Assembly: GCA_026874595.1 (NCBI GenBank)
Contig: CM049312.1
Location: 68,790,929-68,854,928 of the forward strand
Origin: Sipunculus nudus
Lineage: Eukaryota; Annelida; Sipuncula; Golfingiida; Sipunculidae
Reading direction: 5' to 3'
DNA: 64,000 nucleotides
The position numbers and the translations under genes are program-made. This document shows positions 1 to 11,605 of this stretch, piece by piece (positions within the stretch are counted from its first letter, which is position 1; every line of letters starts with the position of its first letter). The notes beneath the pieces are model-generated. The model was not told the DNA's origin and made no database searches. It saw nothing but the letters and a program-made list of their open reading frames with translations.

Positions 1-372
1 TTTTTCACCAAGGTCAAGGCCACTGTCATAGTAAAGGTCATGATCCAAATTTTGATAGACCTCATCCCATGACCCATATGTATGCATGTGCGTAATATGT
101 ACGAAATCTGTCCATTGGATTTCACAGTACTGTAAAGTGGCAATGCTGGGGGTATTAAAGATCAGTGAAACGTGTTTTGAGTTATCGCACAGACAAGATT
201 TGTCTGCGGCGGCGACTCGACCGTGCTTTAACAATAGTATCCCCTTTTTTGTCTGGGGACACAATTATGTTTAACAACGCCGAGCGAAAATAAATTATGT
301 GAATGTTCTAGTTTCTATGGATTAACATGGGGTACAACAATAAAACTTACAGACCAAGAAAAAAAACATCAT
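1..372. other. Gene-free stretch, nothing recognised
   Basis: The only open frames here are short and lack splice or domain support. It lies downstream of the minus-strand TRIM copy A. Confidence 0.5.
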
Positions 373-530
373 GGGTGTGTTGCAATAAGGTGACTTAAGT
401 CATGTAGGTGACTTAAGCCCAGGGGCATCTGTGTGTCACCATGGTAACCATTATGACGTCACAATTGTAATCATGGTATTTAGGCCCCCAACTGGGCTTA
501 AGTCCAGTAAAATGTTATTGCAACAGGCCC
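373..530. mobile_element. Short inverted-repeat element (MITE)
   Basis: The left end reads GGGTGTGTTGCAATAA and the reverse complement of the right end reads GGGCCTGTTGCAATAA, followed on both sides by ACTTAAG-type segments. The interior has no coding capacity. This matches a non-autonomous DNA transposon of about 158 bp. No convincing target-site duplication is visible and the superfamily is not assigned. Confidence 0.65.
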
Positions 531-962
531 CATAACATCTGTTGGTTTGTCCAGTTTACCATTTTCACTGTGGATATTATAATAAGGCCCATATTAATAT
601 TAAATATACAATGGTTATGACACATCGAGTGAAATTAATTTTCTTCTTGTTACATCAAAAAGGAAATGCAAATAAAATTGCTCTACGATGATGAGTATAA
701 ATAAGGATATCCTGTTTACGCTTATGTAAAACAGAACACATCAAATAATCAAATTTATTCAATAACTGATTGATTTTAATAAAATGCACTACAAAATGAA
801 TTCTTATGATTAAAATATATGACGGATAACATCGGTCTAACAATATGGCACCAATTTGAAGTGGCGTTATATCATTTGATGAAGTGAATTACCGTAGCTC
901 TTTTAAAAAAGCACATTTATCATGCATGATATATTCTAAGGACACCTATATTTACTGTGTCT
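531..962. other. 3' flank of TRIM copy A
   Basis: AT-rich sequence immediately downstream, on the minus strand, of the copy A stop codon. It should hold the 3' UTR and polyadenylation signal, but I cannot place the cleavage site with confidence. Confidence 0.4.
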
Positions 963-1051
963 TTAATCCGTAACAACCTCAATCTCATTTATAACACCCA
1001 GCCAGCCCTTATGTTCGGGGAAGTTGATCACGCAATCTTCTTCCATCACCT
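963..1051 (-). CDS. Copy A exon: second half of Mind bomb-type SH3 repeat and stop
   Basis: An 89-nt terminal exon after the acceptor ACTTTTAG. It encodes EEDCVINFPEHKGW and ends INEIEVVTD before TAA at 965-963. The acid-Cys-x-V-x-F-P-x-H-x-x-W pattern completes the SH3_15 fold. It has the same length as the terminal exon of copy C. Confidence 0.8.
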
Positions 1052-1844
1052 CTAAAAGTATGAGAATTAGGATATATAAATCCATTATATTATATCGTAA
1101 ATTACATAAATCAAAATATATATCAGGATATCTTCCATGTGTGGGTAAACGTTCAAATAAAATAGAAAAATATGCAAATACACATACTCTCTGATACTGG
1201 TAATCCATTTCCCAATGATAGTTATAGATATATATATATACATATATATGCACACGGACACCCGGTATGTTACAAATATATATACCAACTCTAATGTGAA
1301 ACCGGATTGTATATTCAGAACTATCTAACAAGCATTCTATCAATCAAAATAATTGAACAGCAGAAAGTTTGCGGGAAATCCATTAAAAGGTGAAAACAAT
1401 TAATGCTCAATGGTTAAACAAATTCCATTTTATTGGATCACAAATTTTGGTTCCCGTTGAACAAATCTGAATAAAGTAAATTCGACTTTTTTAACTGTAA
1501 ATATTTATAATGACAAATATGCGACGCTAAACCATATCATTTATTTCCAATTGTTGTTCTAAATGATTACGACTTCTTATTCAGTTAATGCGACTGTAAA
1601 ATCAAGTTAAGCGTACCTGTTACCTTTCCAATGCTGTTATGTGAAACACTTCCCCAATTATACTTCGGTGTCGCAACATTTCTTCGTACCCTCACTTTAT
1701 CACCAACTTTCAAATCTGCATATGTATCAAAATAAAACTGACCTTACAATATTTTATCATGATCTAAAATCTATTGAATAACACATTTATTTTAATATTC
1801 GACAAGTCAAGGCTTAGTAAATTCAAATCTAATTATAAATGTCT

Positions 1845-1916
<72 letters not shown>

Positions 1917-4900
1917 ACCAAATTACGTGTGCGATTATTGGTCACTCGTTTCACTTTAAGTTTGTTGTAGTATAATAACCCACCTCAACCTTCCCTTAAT
2001 AAGTAAATATATTTCCATATTGAAAGAAAAGCAGATTCAAGGCCTGTGTGGAGCTCTGCTATTTTTGAAACCATCTTCTCAGTAGATTTACAGAAATTCC
2101 ACTTTTAAAAAAATTACGTCTTTGTACACATGAGAACTGGGATTTATTACAAAGGAAAAATTAAGTTATTTAATGGCACTATCCATAGTATGGAGGGGGC
2201 GGTGGTGCAATGGTTAAGGTGCCGGACTCATGATCGAAAGATCGTGAGTTCGAAGCCCGGTCAGACCCCCACCTTTCCAAGACCCCTGGTCAAGGTCCTA
2301 ACCGCAAGTGTGCGGTAGAAATGGATACCAGTAAATACTGGGAAGGTAACCTGCGATGGACTAGCGTCCCACCCAGGAGGAGTTTCTCTCCTTAGTCGCT
2401 TCAGGCTACCGAAACTGGCCTGATGAGCTAGCAGGATCGGTCGTAAAATTCCAACAGACTTTACCATCCATTGCATTAGTTGCATGCATAGTTATTAGCG
2501 TCCCATATGTTGTGAACTGCTTTTGATATTTCCATTAAAATAATATAATAATAATTCATTATATCGCTTATCCCTTCGACTAAACTTTCAGGAGGATTTT
2601 ATGTTTGTAATCTTTAAAAAGATCATGACAATAATCACCTCATATGGTATAAAAACTTATGTATCTCGCGACGGTTTTTATTTTGTTTATATCACAGATC
2701 CAAATCGTCAAAGATATAGTATGTAAGCGTTAGTTGCAGGACAGAATTATTGTCAGATATGGAGTGTTTCTCAGAAGACTAGTTATTCTTTCTGGTAAAA
2801 TTAATTAATTCCTAATTTTTCATTTCTTTTTCCTAATGAATGGTCTAGTTGGGGAAAAATTATATCGAATAAGAATCCAGTACCGGGTAGTAATATAAAT
2901 ATTATGTAATTAATTGTATCCGACAATACAGAGTTTTGTGGATACTTTGTTTTCAGCCGGACGCTGCCGCCGTCTCATAGGTTTCCGGACCCTTGGACCA
3001 ATCTTCCTGAAACCAAGCATGGTTATTCGTGCACCTGTGAAGTTGTGCGTAACCAAGACTCTTGGCGCCACCTGCAAACGTTTTGTGCATTATGAATCTT
3101 TTTGTCTTAGTGATAACAGCCTATATCTCAGGGAGTGGTTCAATGTAATGATCTGAAATTGAGCATATCCATCGACCTTGGATAACTCAATCTCGTATTC
3201 AAGACTGGTGGCGTCATCTGCAATCGTTTATACGTGGCGTCCATCCGTGTGTTTGCTATGGGTGGAAATTGCTCATATCTCAGGAGTGGTTCAATAATGT
3301 ATTGGTCTAAAATTTGGCATGTTCATCCATCTTGGAGAGTTTTATCGTAGACTAGACAGGTGGTGCCCCATACCTTCCCGTTTTCGTAGAATACATTGAT
3401 GCCTTTTTCTCAGGAGGGGTTTGCCGTATTGGCCTGAATGTATGCATTTCCATAGATTTTGGATACCTCCATCTCCTACTCAAGAATGGTGGAACCATCT
3501 GTAAAAGTTTTTGCGTGGCGTCCATCAATGAGTTTTCTTGGATAAAAATTGCACATATCTCAGGACTGGCTTAACGTACTAGTCTGAAAGTTTGCATGGT
3601 CACCCTTCTTGGAGAGTAATCTTGTAGACTAGAAAGGTGGCGCTACTGCTTTTTCTCAGGAATGGTTTCCCGTATTGGCCTGCATTTATACATGTCTATA
3701 GATCTTGGATACCTCCTTCTCGTACTCAAGACTGGTGGATTGCCATCAGCAACTTTTTAACATCCAACCGTTTGCTTCGGTTGAAAATCACTTATATCAC
3801 AGGACTGGGGGGGTGGGATGTGTCACCCTGAAATTTTGCATATATATCCGTTTTTTTATAGCTTTGTTGTAGACCAGACAGGTGAAGCCACCTGTCGTTC
3901 CGTTTTTTATAAACTACATAAATATACTTTACTCAGTAGTGGATTGGTGTCTTGGCCTGACCTTTATGTATCATAATGCACTTGTTTTTTTTTTTCATGT
4001 TCATCCGTTAACCAGTTATAATATTAACTGTAAACAGAGGTATGGCGATAATAAAAAATATATAGACCATTTCAATACACGATCAGTCAAAAGCCTAAAT
4101 GACATTTCTGCTTGATCGGCCAATAAAATTTCCAAAATATGGGAACTGTATAGACCAAAAAAGGGCAAAATTATTAAGCGAATAAACAATCAAATCCGAT
4201 ATGCATTTCTTGTTGCTTCCATCAACACAATCATATTCATTTAAGAATAATACTCTAAAATGAAGATGCTTCAATATTAAATCAATCTAAATCTGAGGCC
4301 GAATCGTCGTTGTACAGGCCTGGTAAATGGAGAGATTAATTACGAATTCGCATTTGAGAAAATGTGCCGTCGAAGAGGTTTGTAAGATTGGTTAATGAGT
4401 CGTAAATGTGCAAGTTAAATTATATGCTTACAGAGATTTCATGGCGAAACAATAAGCTCAGGGCTTAATGGGAGAAACTGTATTTATCTCAATGTAATGG
4501 TACCTAATATTGGTAGAGGCAAATGTACCTTCAGTTGGCCCAGATTTCATTCTGCCAAGTTCCGTATTACAGCTGGATACCACAAATTCAGGTAGTGACA
4601 CGTATGGTTTCTTCAGATTGCCTGCTTCTTCCTGCAAATCTTTACATTTTTCCTCGTCAAGCATAATTTCAGACATTTTTAGTTTTGGACATTTCTCTAT
4701 TTCTTCCACTTGTAGCCTTCCTGTTATCAATCTAGATCCTTCCCTGATGTTTTCTAATTTTGATTTAAAGATGTTCAGCGGTGTCGACACTTCCGTTACT
4801 TTTTTTAACATTTTCTCTCTCTCATCATCGAGTTGCTGCTTTCTCCGTTGGTACTCATTTTCGATCTGAGCATTTATTTTATTAATACCATCTTCATCAG

Positions 4901-5735
4901 TCTGAATTTCAGATAACTTATCCATGCATACACCTTGTACCGCTTTGGCTGCATCTTTAATCTCTGAAGCTAATCTTTGGTATTCATTCTTTATTTCATC
5001 AACCAAACCCTCGTGCCCGCGGTGTTTTGGAGATATTGCACAAATAGAGCATATGCATGTTTTGCATGTGGTACAGAACAAGTCCAGTACTTTATTATGA
5101 GCCAAACAGTGCTTCATACTGATTTCTTCAGTTTTATCAAGACTTGTTACTTCATGCTTTTTCATGCTGGGTACTGTATCATGACTTGCTTTACATGAAC
5201 TACAGAGACGACCGCATCCATCTTTGCAGTAGAACACGGCTCTCTCGGAAACACCGCTTTCAACACACACGTGACAAAGATTCACCTATAAAAGAGCAGA
5301 AAAAATTTTACTTTGTTTTAATTTACTAACTGTCCTGAAATAATAGCATACAGGTAATGATTATTTGAATTATACATCAGTACAATAAATACAATAATTA
5401 TAAATACCAAAACACCATTAATACCAAAACTACCGTTTCTCTAATAAAGTAAGCTTCACTAGCATTACATGGTTACATTCGCCCCGTCTCTGGGAACATT
5501 CTGTCCCTATAACGTGGGCATCTATCCAGGGGATTACAGAAGTGAAATGGGTATAGGGCATGATGCCACGGCATCAACTCTCCGGTTCCAACCGCTGCCA
5601 TCATTAATAACGGGTCAAAATAGAAACCGGGCCGAGTGCGATTCGAACCCGCAACCTGTGTCATACATATCAAATGTCTTAACGTTTCCCTAACAAAGCA
5701 AGTTTACTTACAAGGCCAGTAGGAACGCTTTTATA

Positions 5736-5814
<79 letters not shown>

Positions 5815-6177
5815 TCGTGGTTATTTTTTAATGTTTTGTTCTACATACACAAGCATTGTTTTCTTAAATTGAAAAACAGAAAGCAGACGGATTATATGAA
5901 ATCCCCCCTTTACCTGGTGTAAACTTGTCGCCAGCTGCTCGATCATAAAATTCATTGGAAGGCCTGCTACTCCATCTTGCGGCAGTTTGGTTTCTGCTCG
6001 ACACGTTGGACAGGTTATATGTGTCGCGAAACCGGCCAATTGAGCCAAGCATGTTTCACAAAAAGTATGTAAGCAGTTGAGACCTCGAGGTTTTCGTTTC
6101 ACCATTGAGGATAAACAGATTTGACATTCCAACAACCTCCTCCCGTCCTCAAAAGGTGGTTCCTCGCAGGAGGCCAT
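963..6177 (-). CDS. TRIM copy A: RING/B-box/coiled-coil E3 ligase with Mind bomb-type SH3 repeat
   Basis: A four-exon reading frame on the minus strand: 6177-5914, 5285-4529, 1715-1617, 1051-963, spliced at GT-AG sites with phases 0, 1 and 1. It encodes 402 residues. The order is a C3HC4 RING (C18 to C59), a B-box1-like zinc motif (about 92-132), a B-box2 (C148 to H179), a coiled coil (about 183-290) and a C-terminal domain of about 60 residues starting VGDKVRVR, with KYNWGSV and NFPEHKGW motifs. The last domain matches Mind bomb/KEG SH3 repeats (SH3_15). The expected role is ubiquitin transfer through the RING, with dimerisation by the coiled coil; the substrate is unknown. An acceptor at 6185-6186 (CTGTAG) indicates an untranslated exon upstream. 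All metal ligands are present, and this is the only copy with a canonical C-terminal domain. Confidence 0.85.
1617..1715 (-). CDS. Copy A exon: first half of Mind bomb-type SH3 repeat
   Basis: A 99-nt exon between the acceptor CATATGCAG and the donor ACAG|GTACGC, phases 1 and 1. It encodes VGDKVRVRR, then KYNWGSV, then SIGKVT. The Gly-Asp, Trp-Gly and Gly-x-Val pattern is the signature of SH3_15 repeats in Mind bomb and plant KEG ligases (family knowledge). The splice phases match the equivalent exons of copies C and D exactly. Confidence 0.8.
1849..1917. repeat. (TA)n microsatellite
   Basis: Near-perfect alternating AT run inside the intron of copy A between the coiled-coil and SH3 exons. 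Confidence 0.95.
2194..2465 (+). mobile_element. tRNA-derived SINE with V-domain-like middle
   Basis: A pol III A box (TGGTGCAATGG) and B box (GTTCGAAGCC) occur with tRNA-like spacing. About 100 bases downstream lies CTGCGATGGACTAGCGTCCC, which resembles the central domain of vertebrate and invertebrate V-SINEs. The tail has no poly(A). It lies in an intron of TRIM copy A. This is a SINE head, not a functional tRNA: the anticodon stem pairs poorly. Confidence 0.65.
2915..3960. repeat. Dispersed repeat with degenerate internal tandem units (GGTGGCGCCACC family)
   Basis: About six degenerate units, roughly 90-150 bp apart, each built around TATCTCAGGAGTGGTTC, CTTGGATACCTCCATCTCGT and a ggtggcgccacctg-like segment. 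The left head (ATCCG-CAA-GAGTTTTG-GGAT) recurs at about 22520, followed again by such units. Short open frames here are repeat artefacts. Confidence 0.7.
4529..5285 (-). CDS. Copy A exon: B-box 1, B-box 2 and coiled coil
   Basis: The 757-nt exon begins after the acceptor TTTTATAG with NLCHVCVE and ends in phase 1 at GAAG|GTACAT. It carries a B-box1-like Cys/His cluster, a CHC3H2 B-box2 (CLAHN through KHRGH) and a long charged heptad region. The frame stays open past the donor to about 4458, so intron retention would give a protein without the C-terminal domain. Confidence 0.88.
5400..5820 (-). repeat. Dispersed element with tRNA-like segment and (TA)n core
   Basis: It lies in the intron between the RING and B-box exons of copy A. 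Minus-strand sequence near 5655-5620 contains a B-box-like GGGTTCGAATCGC. A (TA)n tract (about 5739-5814) follows, and the right side reads TTCGTGGTTA. The same arrangement recurs at 45440-45730, so the TA tract appears to be part of the mobile unit. Confidence 0.5.
5914..6177 (-). CDS. Copy A exon: RING finger
   Basis: This exon has 88 codons. It starts at ATG 6177-6175 and ends at the donor CCAG|GTAAAG. Ligands CxxC, CLHTFCxxC and CPTC form a full C3HC4 RING. The exon tail, with FMIEQLA and LHQ, is shared by copies B, C and D. Confidence 0.9.
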
Positions 6178-6739
6178 TGTGGAACTCTACAGACAATTAA
6201 TTATTCGTTGCTCCTGATGGACCGCATACCGGGATGTCCTGCTTGTGTGCCTGTATATTCAAAAGTATCATATTCCAGCTTAATCGTCCTGCTAGGATAA
6301 CTGTTGCAATGAAGAAACGCACTCTATCCTAATTTTATTCTTTTTTCACATATTTATACCTTTTTGCTTTTTTATTTAGATACCATGGACAAAAACATAA
6401 ATATTACTGTATTGAAGAAGCCAAATGATTGATATAAACCGCAAATGTTTGAGATATCTGAAATTTTCAAGAACATAGGACAAGAGACCCATAGGCAATG
6501 ACGCTCTGCTTACTAACGAGTTCGTATAATATTGGCTATAATACTACATGCGTTTATGTGTTTAGAACTGGTTGTCTTAAGGAAACTGTACATAAGCCTG
6601 TAATATATAAAAATATGAGCATGGTGACCTAATCTCCTATGTGGAGATCCAAAAATAAAACAATTTTTGCTCTGTGATATATCAAGTTTCAGAATTTGAG
6701 AAACTCGCACCGTTTCTTTGATCTGGCAGTCTCCAAAAA

Positions 6740-7340
6740 TACAGACAAAATGTGTGAAAATAATACAGGTGGTGTTAACAATTATGACCGTATAAAATTA
6801 ATTAGCAGATCAATAAATATCCCGTGCTTCAGAACTCTACACGAAATGACAGCTGAGAAACTGATATAGTTGCTGTGACCTGTAGAAAAATACAGGTGGC
6901 GCCACCAGTCAAACGCAATTGAAAAAAAGCAATTTGACGGAGAGAAACGGACACCACTGGGGTAATTTAACTTTCTCCAAAATAAAGAAAAAATAATGCA
7001 GATGGAGCCAACGGTACTCAGCAGGTGATAAAAATAACCATAATAAATGTACATACGATGTTTCGAGGCACTAGATCGAACCATAGCTGAGAAATTGATA
7101 TGACTATTATAATATGACGGTGTCGGTTATCGAAGAAAAGTGCCCCAAAGTTTTCATGAAGTCATGAGCAATATTAGTATGAAGTCTCAGGACATTAGAT
7201 TAAGACACGGTTGAGAAACTGACATGACTGCTGTTATTATATGGTCCCAAAAGCAAAATGGCAAAAAAAAATGTGTGAAAAATAGACAAATAACAGGTGG
7301 CGCCCCCAGTCTTCAGCAACTGCTATGTCTTGATTAATAT
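6740..7340. repeat. Degenerate tandem repeat with ACAGGTGGCGCCACC motif
   Basis: Units of roughly 110-150 bp are anchored on ACAGGTGGCGCCACCAG (6893), CAGATGGAGCCAAC (7001) and ACAGGTGGCGCCCCCAG (7291). Between them, GCTGAGAAACTGATATGACTG-like segments recur. It is probably related to the other GGTGGCGCCACC repeats in the window. Confidence 0.55.
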
Positions 7341-8315
7341 ATATACAAGGTTTTAGGACACTGGACGAAACCACGGCTTAGAAACACATACGACTGCTGT
7401 AATGTGACGGCCTAAAAATAAGGGAAAGAAGAAAGTCAAAGTTAGAAAATATACTAGTGGTGCATTCGGGTGCGTCGATTTGCCCAAAATGCAATTTCCC
7501 CTCGGGAATTGATGAAACTGTTCATGATCAGTATGCAAGGCAAAAAGCATGACAAATCCAAGATGGTCGCCATCAGTCATTAAGAAAGGCTATATTTCTG
7601 CATTTTTCCCCCGAGTTCATTCATTTTTTGTATGAAATATATGAAATACGGGGTATTCAAGATCCTGAGTTTGCTGATGGAGGTCTAACATATGTTGAGA
7701 GAGAAAGTCATATCACACGGTTCATATCACCCGACTGAAAGAACAGTGTTTGGTAAGATACAAGTTATACAATTTCTGGTTAGTTACTTCGTGGAAGTCC
7801 AAGTTTTTTTTTTCTGAATGGGGAACAGGGAGCCTGTAAATGTGCAAATGATATTTAAACGTTCCAAAATGATAAGGGTAATAAAGATTACATAATAGGG
7901 AGCAAATACAGAGCGAAAAAAAACTCTACTTAATAAAGAGGGGTGGGAAAGCTTACAGCATTCGGTAATGTAAAACAAAGCATAAACGCTCAAGCAGGAC
8001 GGCGATACTCCCCGCCAACCGCCACAAACTATGTTATATCAATAGCTTTCAATTGAACAATAATAATTTTTTTATAGATAATATATATATATATAACGTA
8101 TTTAGTCCTTAGGGAGGGTATTGCTGAGAAAATGTAGTCTAAAAGGAGCATTCTGTGAATATTTCAGTTTTGGGATACCTCAAGAAAAATATATAACATA
8201 TAGAAAATAATATATAGATTTTTAAATAAAAAATTTATATAGATACGAATATATATATATATGGAAATTACTGGAAGGTTTTTATGATGATTTAAATCAG
8301 TGAGGGAACAAAAAA

Positions 8316-8317
<2 letters not shown>

Positions 8318-8373
<56 letters not shown>
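8318..8373. repeat. (TA)n microsatellite
   Basis: Perfect alternating AT tract with smaller TA-rich patches on both sides (8248-8261, 8384-8418). Confidence 0.95.
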
Positions 8374-8379
<6 letters not shown>

Positions 8380-8818
8380 AAGCATATATATATATACATA
8401 TATATATATGTATATATAAACGTATGTGAAATAAATAATAAATGTTTAATTTAGAAAGGTTACATTTTCCTTAAATCTCAGATGACACTCCCCAAATATG
8501 TAAGGTGCTTTAGAATTGCCACCGACTTTTAGTTTAGTGGTGGCATGATCATACTCTTTTAATTAAATAATTATAAACTAGTAATTTCAGTTTTCATTCG
8601 GGGGACCATTGCTGTAATATAAAATACTAATTGATAAGAAACAGAAATTCAAGCAGTGAATAATAATCATATATGACAAAATATTTATCCTCGTACTTGA
8701 ATCGACATATGCCCATAATATATTTTATGGGACCGCAGTTAAGAGTTACGGTATGGTAAAAGTCTCTCTTTTTGCCTGCCGTAAAATAAACCTATCTGAT
8801 TATATCGTGTGTGTGTGC

Positions 8819-8836
8819 GGGGGGGGGGGGGGGGGT
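8819..8836. repeat. Poly(G) tract
   Basis: An uninterrupted G run next to a short GT run. C or G homopolymers recur across the window, for example at 14502-14515, 30811-30829, 33959-33976, 60908-60922 and 61344-61362. Confidence 0.9.
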
Positions 8837-11532
8837 GCTCAGTATTTCTCTATATGTTGCAGCAATTGAAAGAGGGGTTTCCCCACGCTGTAAGTTGTTA
8901 ATAATATTTTTTCTTGATATTAGCAGTTCATAATCTTTTCCTCTGTCGTTAGGAGGCGCTTATTATTCACCTCTGTAATCGTCTTCCGTGTTGTCTTCGA
9001 AAAATGAGCCGTACTGAACAAGATCGATTATACACAAGTCCAGCTTCTGATAGTTCGTATGATATTCGTGATTTATAATGATTGTATGTACAAACACGTG
9101 TAAATAATGATGGTACATGTTAAGGCGACGGAGGAAATCATAAGAGAAGGCAAGACTCATCACCCCATTAACAATGCTTTCACATGATATCAGAAAATGA
9201 CTAAAATCAAGTCTCATATAAATAAGACACATCTAATACAGTCAGCTGTAGAGCGTTTATAGTGACGCCTCAGTGATACAGGACAGTTAATTCAGTATAC
9301 TTGTTATATATCTATGAAATCTAATACAAATGTAGTAATCACAGTATCCATGTGTACTCTCTTACAATATAAACGTGTACCTACCTCTCAGACAAACACA
9401 GATATAAGCTGGAAACCTCGTTTTGATCAGGCAGTGCACAGTAAATACCTTTGTACCGAGCTCTGTTTGGCTATACCCGTCAAGCGGATTATTGTTGACC
9501 CCTTGATTTTATGACACGGCTCTTTCTTACTTATCGCAAGCTGGGTGTTTAATCAAAATGGGGGGCACATGATGTCCCAATTACATACCGATCTAGGTCA
9601 ACGTTCGGGACTTCCAGGGATCAGCCCAAACGTGCTTGTTTTGACTGTACTTCGCCAATTGTTTACCTGGCGTCAGTGTCGCCCGAGGCGGACATAGAAT
9701 TTGCAGCCTGTCTGAATAATATGCCAAATCTGGACATCATATGCAATATGATATACGGTAAAAACTTGTACATTTATTGATAGCACATTTTTTTCGTAAC
9801 ACGCTAAAGAAAATTGATCTCTTTGTTATTGTACGGGTGAATGAATAGATCTCTCTGCATGACTTTATTCAAACAAGTATGTTTATTTCGCAGTTAATAG
9901 AACGGAATAATTCGTTACTAAACAAAATACCGTTACCTTGCAGGATACACACAAAAAAATGTGGTAAAATTGTTCGTGTACACGATTTTATGATAAAAAT
10001 GGTAAGACTCAATATTAACATATTATCAGATGTAATCCCACATATTATTATCACACATGATAGCAGCTTCACTCCATGTTACTAAGTAAGACGTATAAGA
10101 TCAGCAAGTAAGACATATAAGAGCACTTAACTCGATATGCTGATGGTCATTTCCTGACCTATGTATGCAGGGCAGTTTAATAATCAGATAGAGTATGAAA
10201 TCTTTAGTTACACTTGTATAATCGTATTTTCCTTTAAAAAAAAGGATAAAATTCATGCCTTGGTTAAGGGCTGCAACATACCTCACATGATTACGTGATT
10301 CAATTTAAAATAAAGGATTATTCTTCTACAGATTTTTAGAACTAATTATTATAAATTAATTAAAAAGTAGTGTGTAAGCATCAGTAAGTAACATGAATTT
10401 GTATTGCAGATCATTGTTGGTCACTTGAAACCCGGATTTTCTCACCCTAACTACATTTATAATTGATATGCTGTATTGCTTTGGCCAGAAGGATATACGT
10501 TCATCCCCGTTCGTGTTTGTGTTTGTTCAATACATAACTCATGCTATCATGAACTGAATCTCATAAATTTTTTCAGGGCATTTCGGGAATGGGCTTCAGT
10601 GGAACCAAAAATACTTGGGACTTCCTAGGCTGTCTACTCCCTATAATGTCCACACTTCATTTTTCCCAAATATCTACTACACAAAATGACTGGAATCCTT
10701 AAATGTCTACAGGTATCTATTACTAATCAAGCACCTTAACTTTTATTTTTATTTTTAAAGATCAAAGTTTTTTTATCAAAGGCTTTACATACTTTATCCT
10801 TGTTTGACAAAGATTTTGATTTATAATTTAGCATTGTGAACATGTGGCAGTCCATTCAGCTATGGAAGATTGTCAAATATTAACGGGAGGTTTGTTTTAT
10901 TAATTTCTGGTACTAACTGGTTATTTGATAATTATATGTTTATCATATATAAATAGGGATTTTATGAAGGTATAGTCTATAGACTTTGCGGGAAACAACT
11001 GATTGTCAGCCTATTACGGGTAGTCCATATCCAGTAGACAATGTGGGACAGAACGCAAATCAGTGAGTAGCGATTTTGGGACACAACAACTAAATTAGCA
11101 AAATACGTGCAGTAGACACTTAAGTTTGGGGGTAGATGGTTTGAGCATGAAGCCAAAACACTGACGGTATTGCTCCGTCTTGGTCATAATGAGTGAGGCA
11201 TAAAGTGTCAAATGTTACTGATCTAAATTGGTGAGATCTGTATTTACTTTATTAAAATCTATAAAATTTTCAGTCTAATTTAATGTTTAATTAATAAATT
11301 ACAACATGTAAATAACGAATACTTGTAATACATCATTTTTTAAACGTGTCTTCTAACCCACTGTCAAAAATTTTAACTTATGTATTTTTATATATATTTA
11401 TATTGCCGTTGTGACAAATTGATTTCATCTTTTACAAGATTATATGAAGTATTGTCTTTGAATGTGTCATATTCCAGAGACCATTATACATACGGAGTAA
11501 TAACACGATGCTCTTGTGTGCTTAACGTTTAG

Positions 11533-11533
<1 letters not shown>

Positions 11534-11604
<71 letters not shown>
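11534..11604. repeat. (TA)n-(GT)n compound microsatellite
   Basis: An alternating AT run changes directly into a GT run at about 11571. Confidence 0.95.

Positions 11605-11605
<1 letters not shown>

Larger units (their letters stand above)
6178..9390. other. Intergenic region upstream of copies A and B
   Basis: It must contain the untranslated first exon and promoter of copy A, but no start site can be placed. It holds a degenerate tandem repeat (6740-7340), a (TA)n tract and a poly(G) tract. No conserved coding exon was found. Confidence 0.45.

Noticed and set aside
2200-2275. tRNA gene
   Set aside because: A and B boxes are present, but stem pairing is poor and a SINE body follows, so it is a SINE head.
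4510-4869. Plus-strand Ser/Phe-rich frame of 119 codons
   Set aside because: It is antisense to the coiled-coil exon of TRIM copy A.
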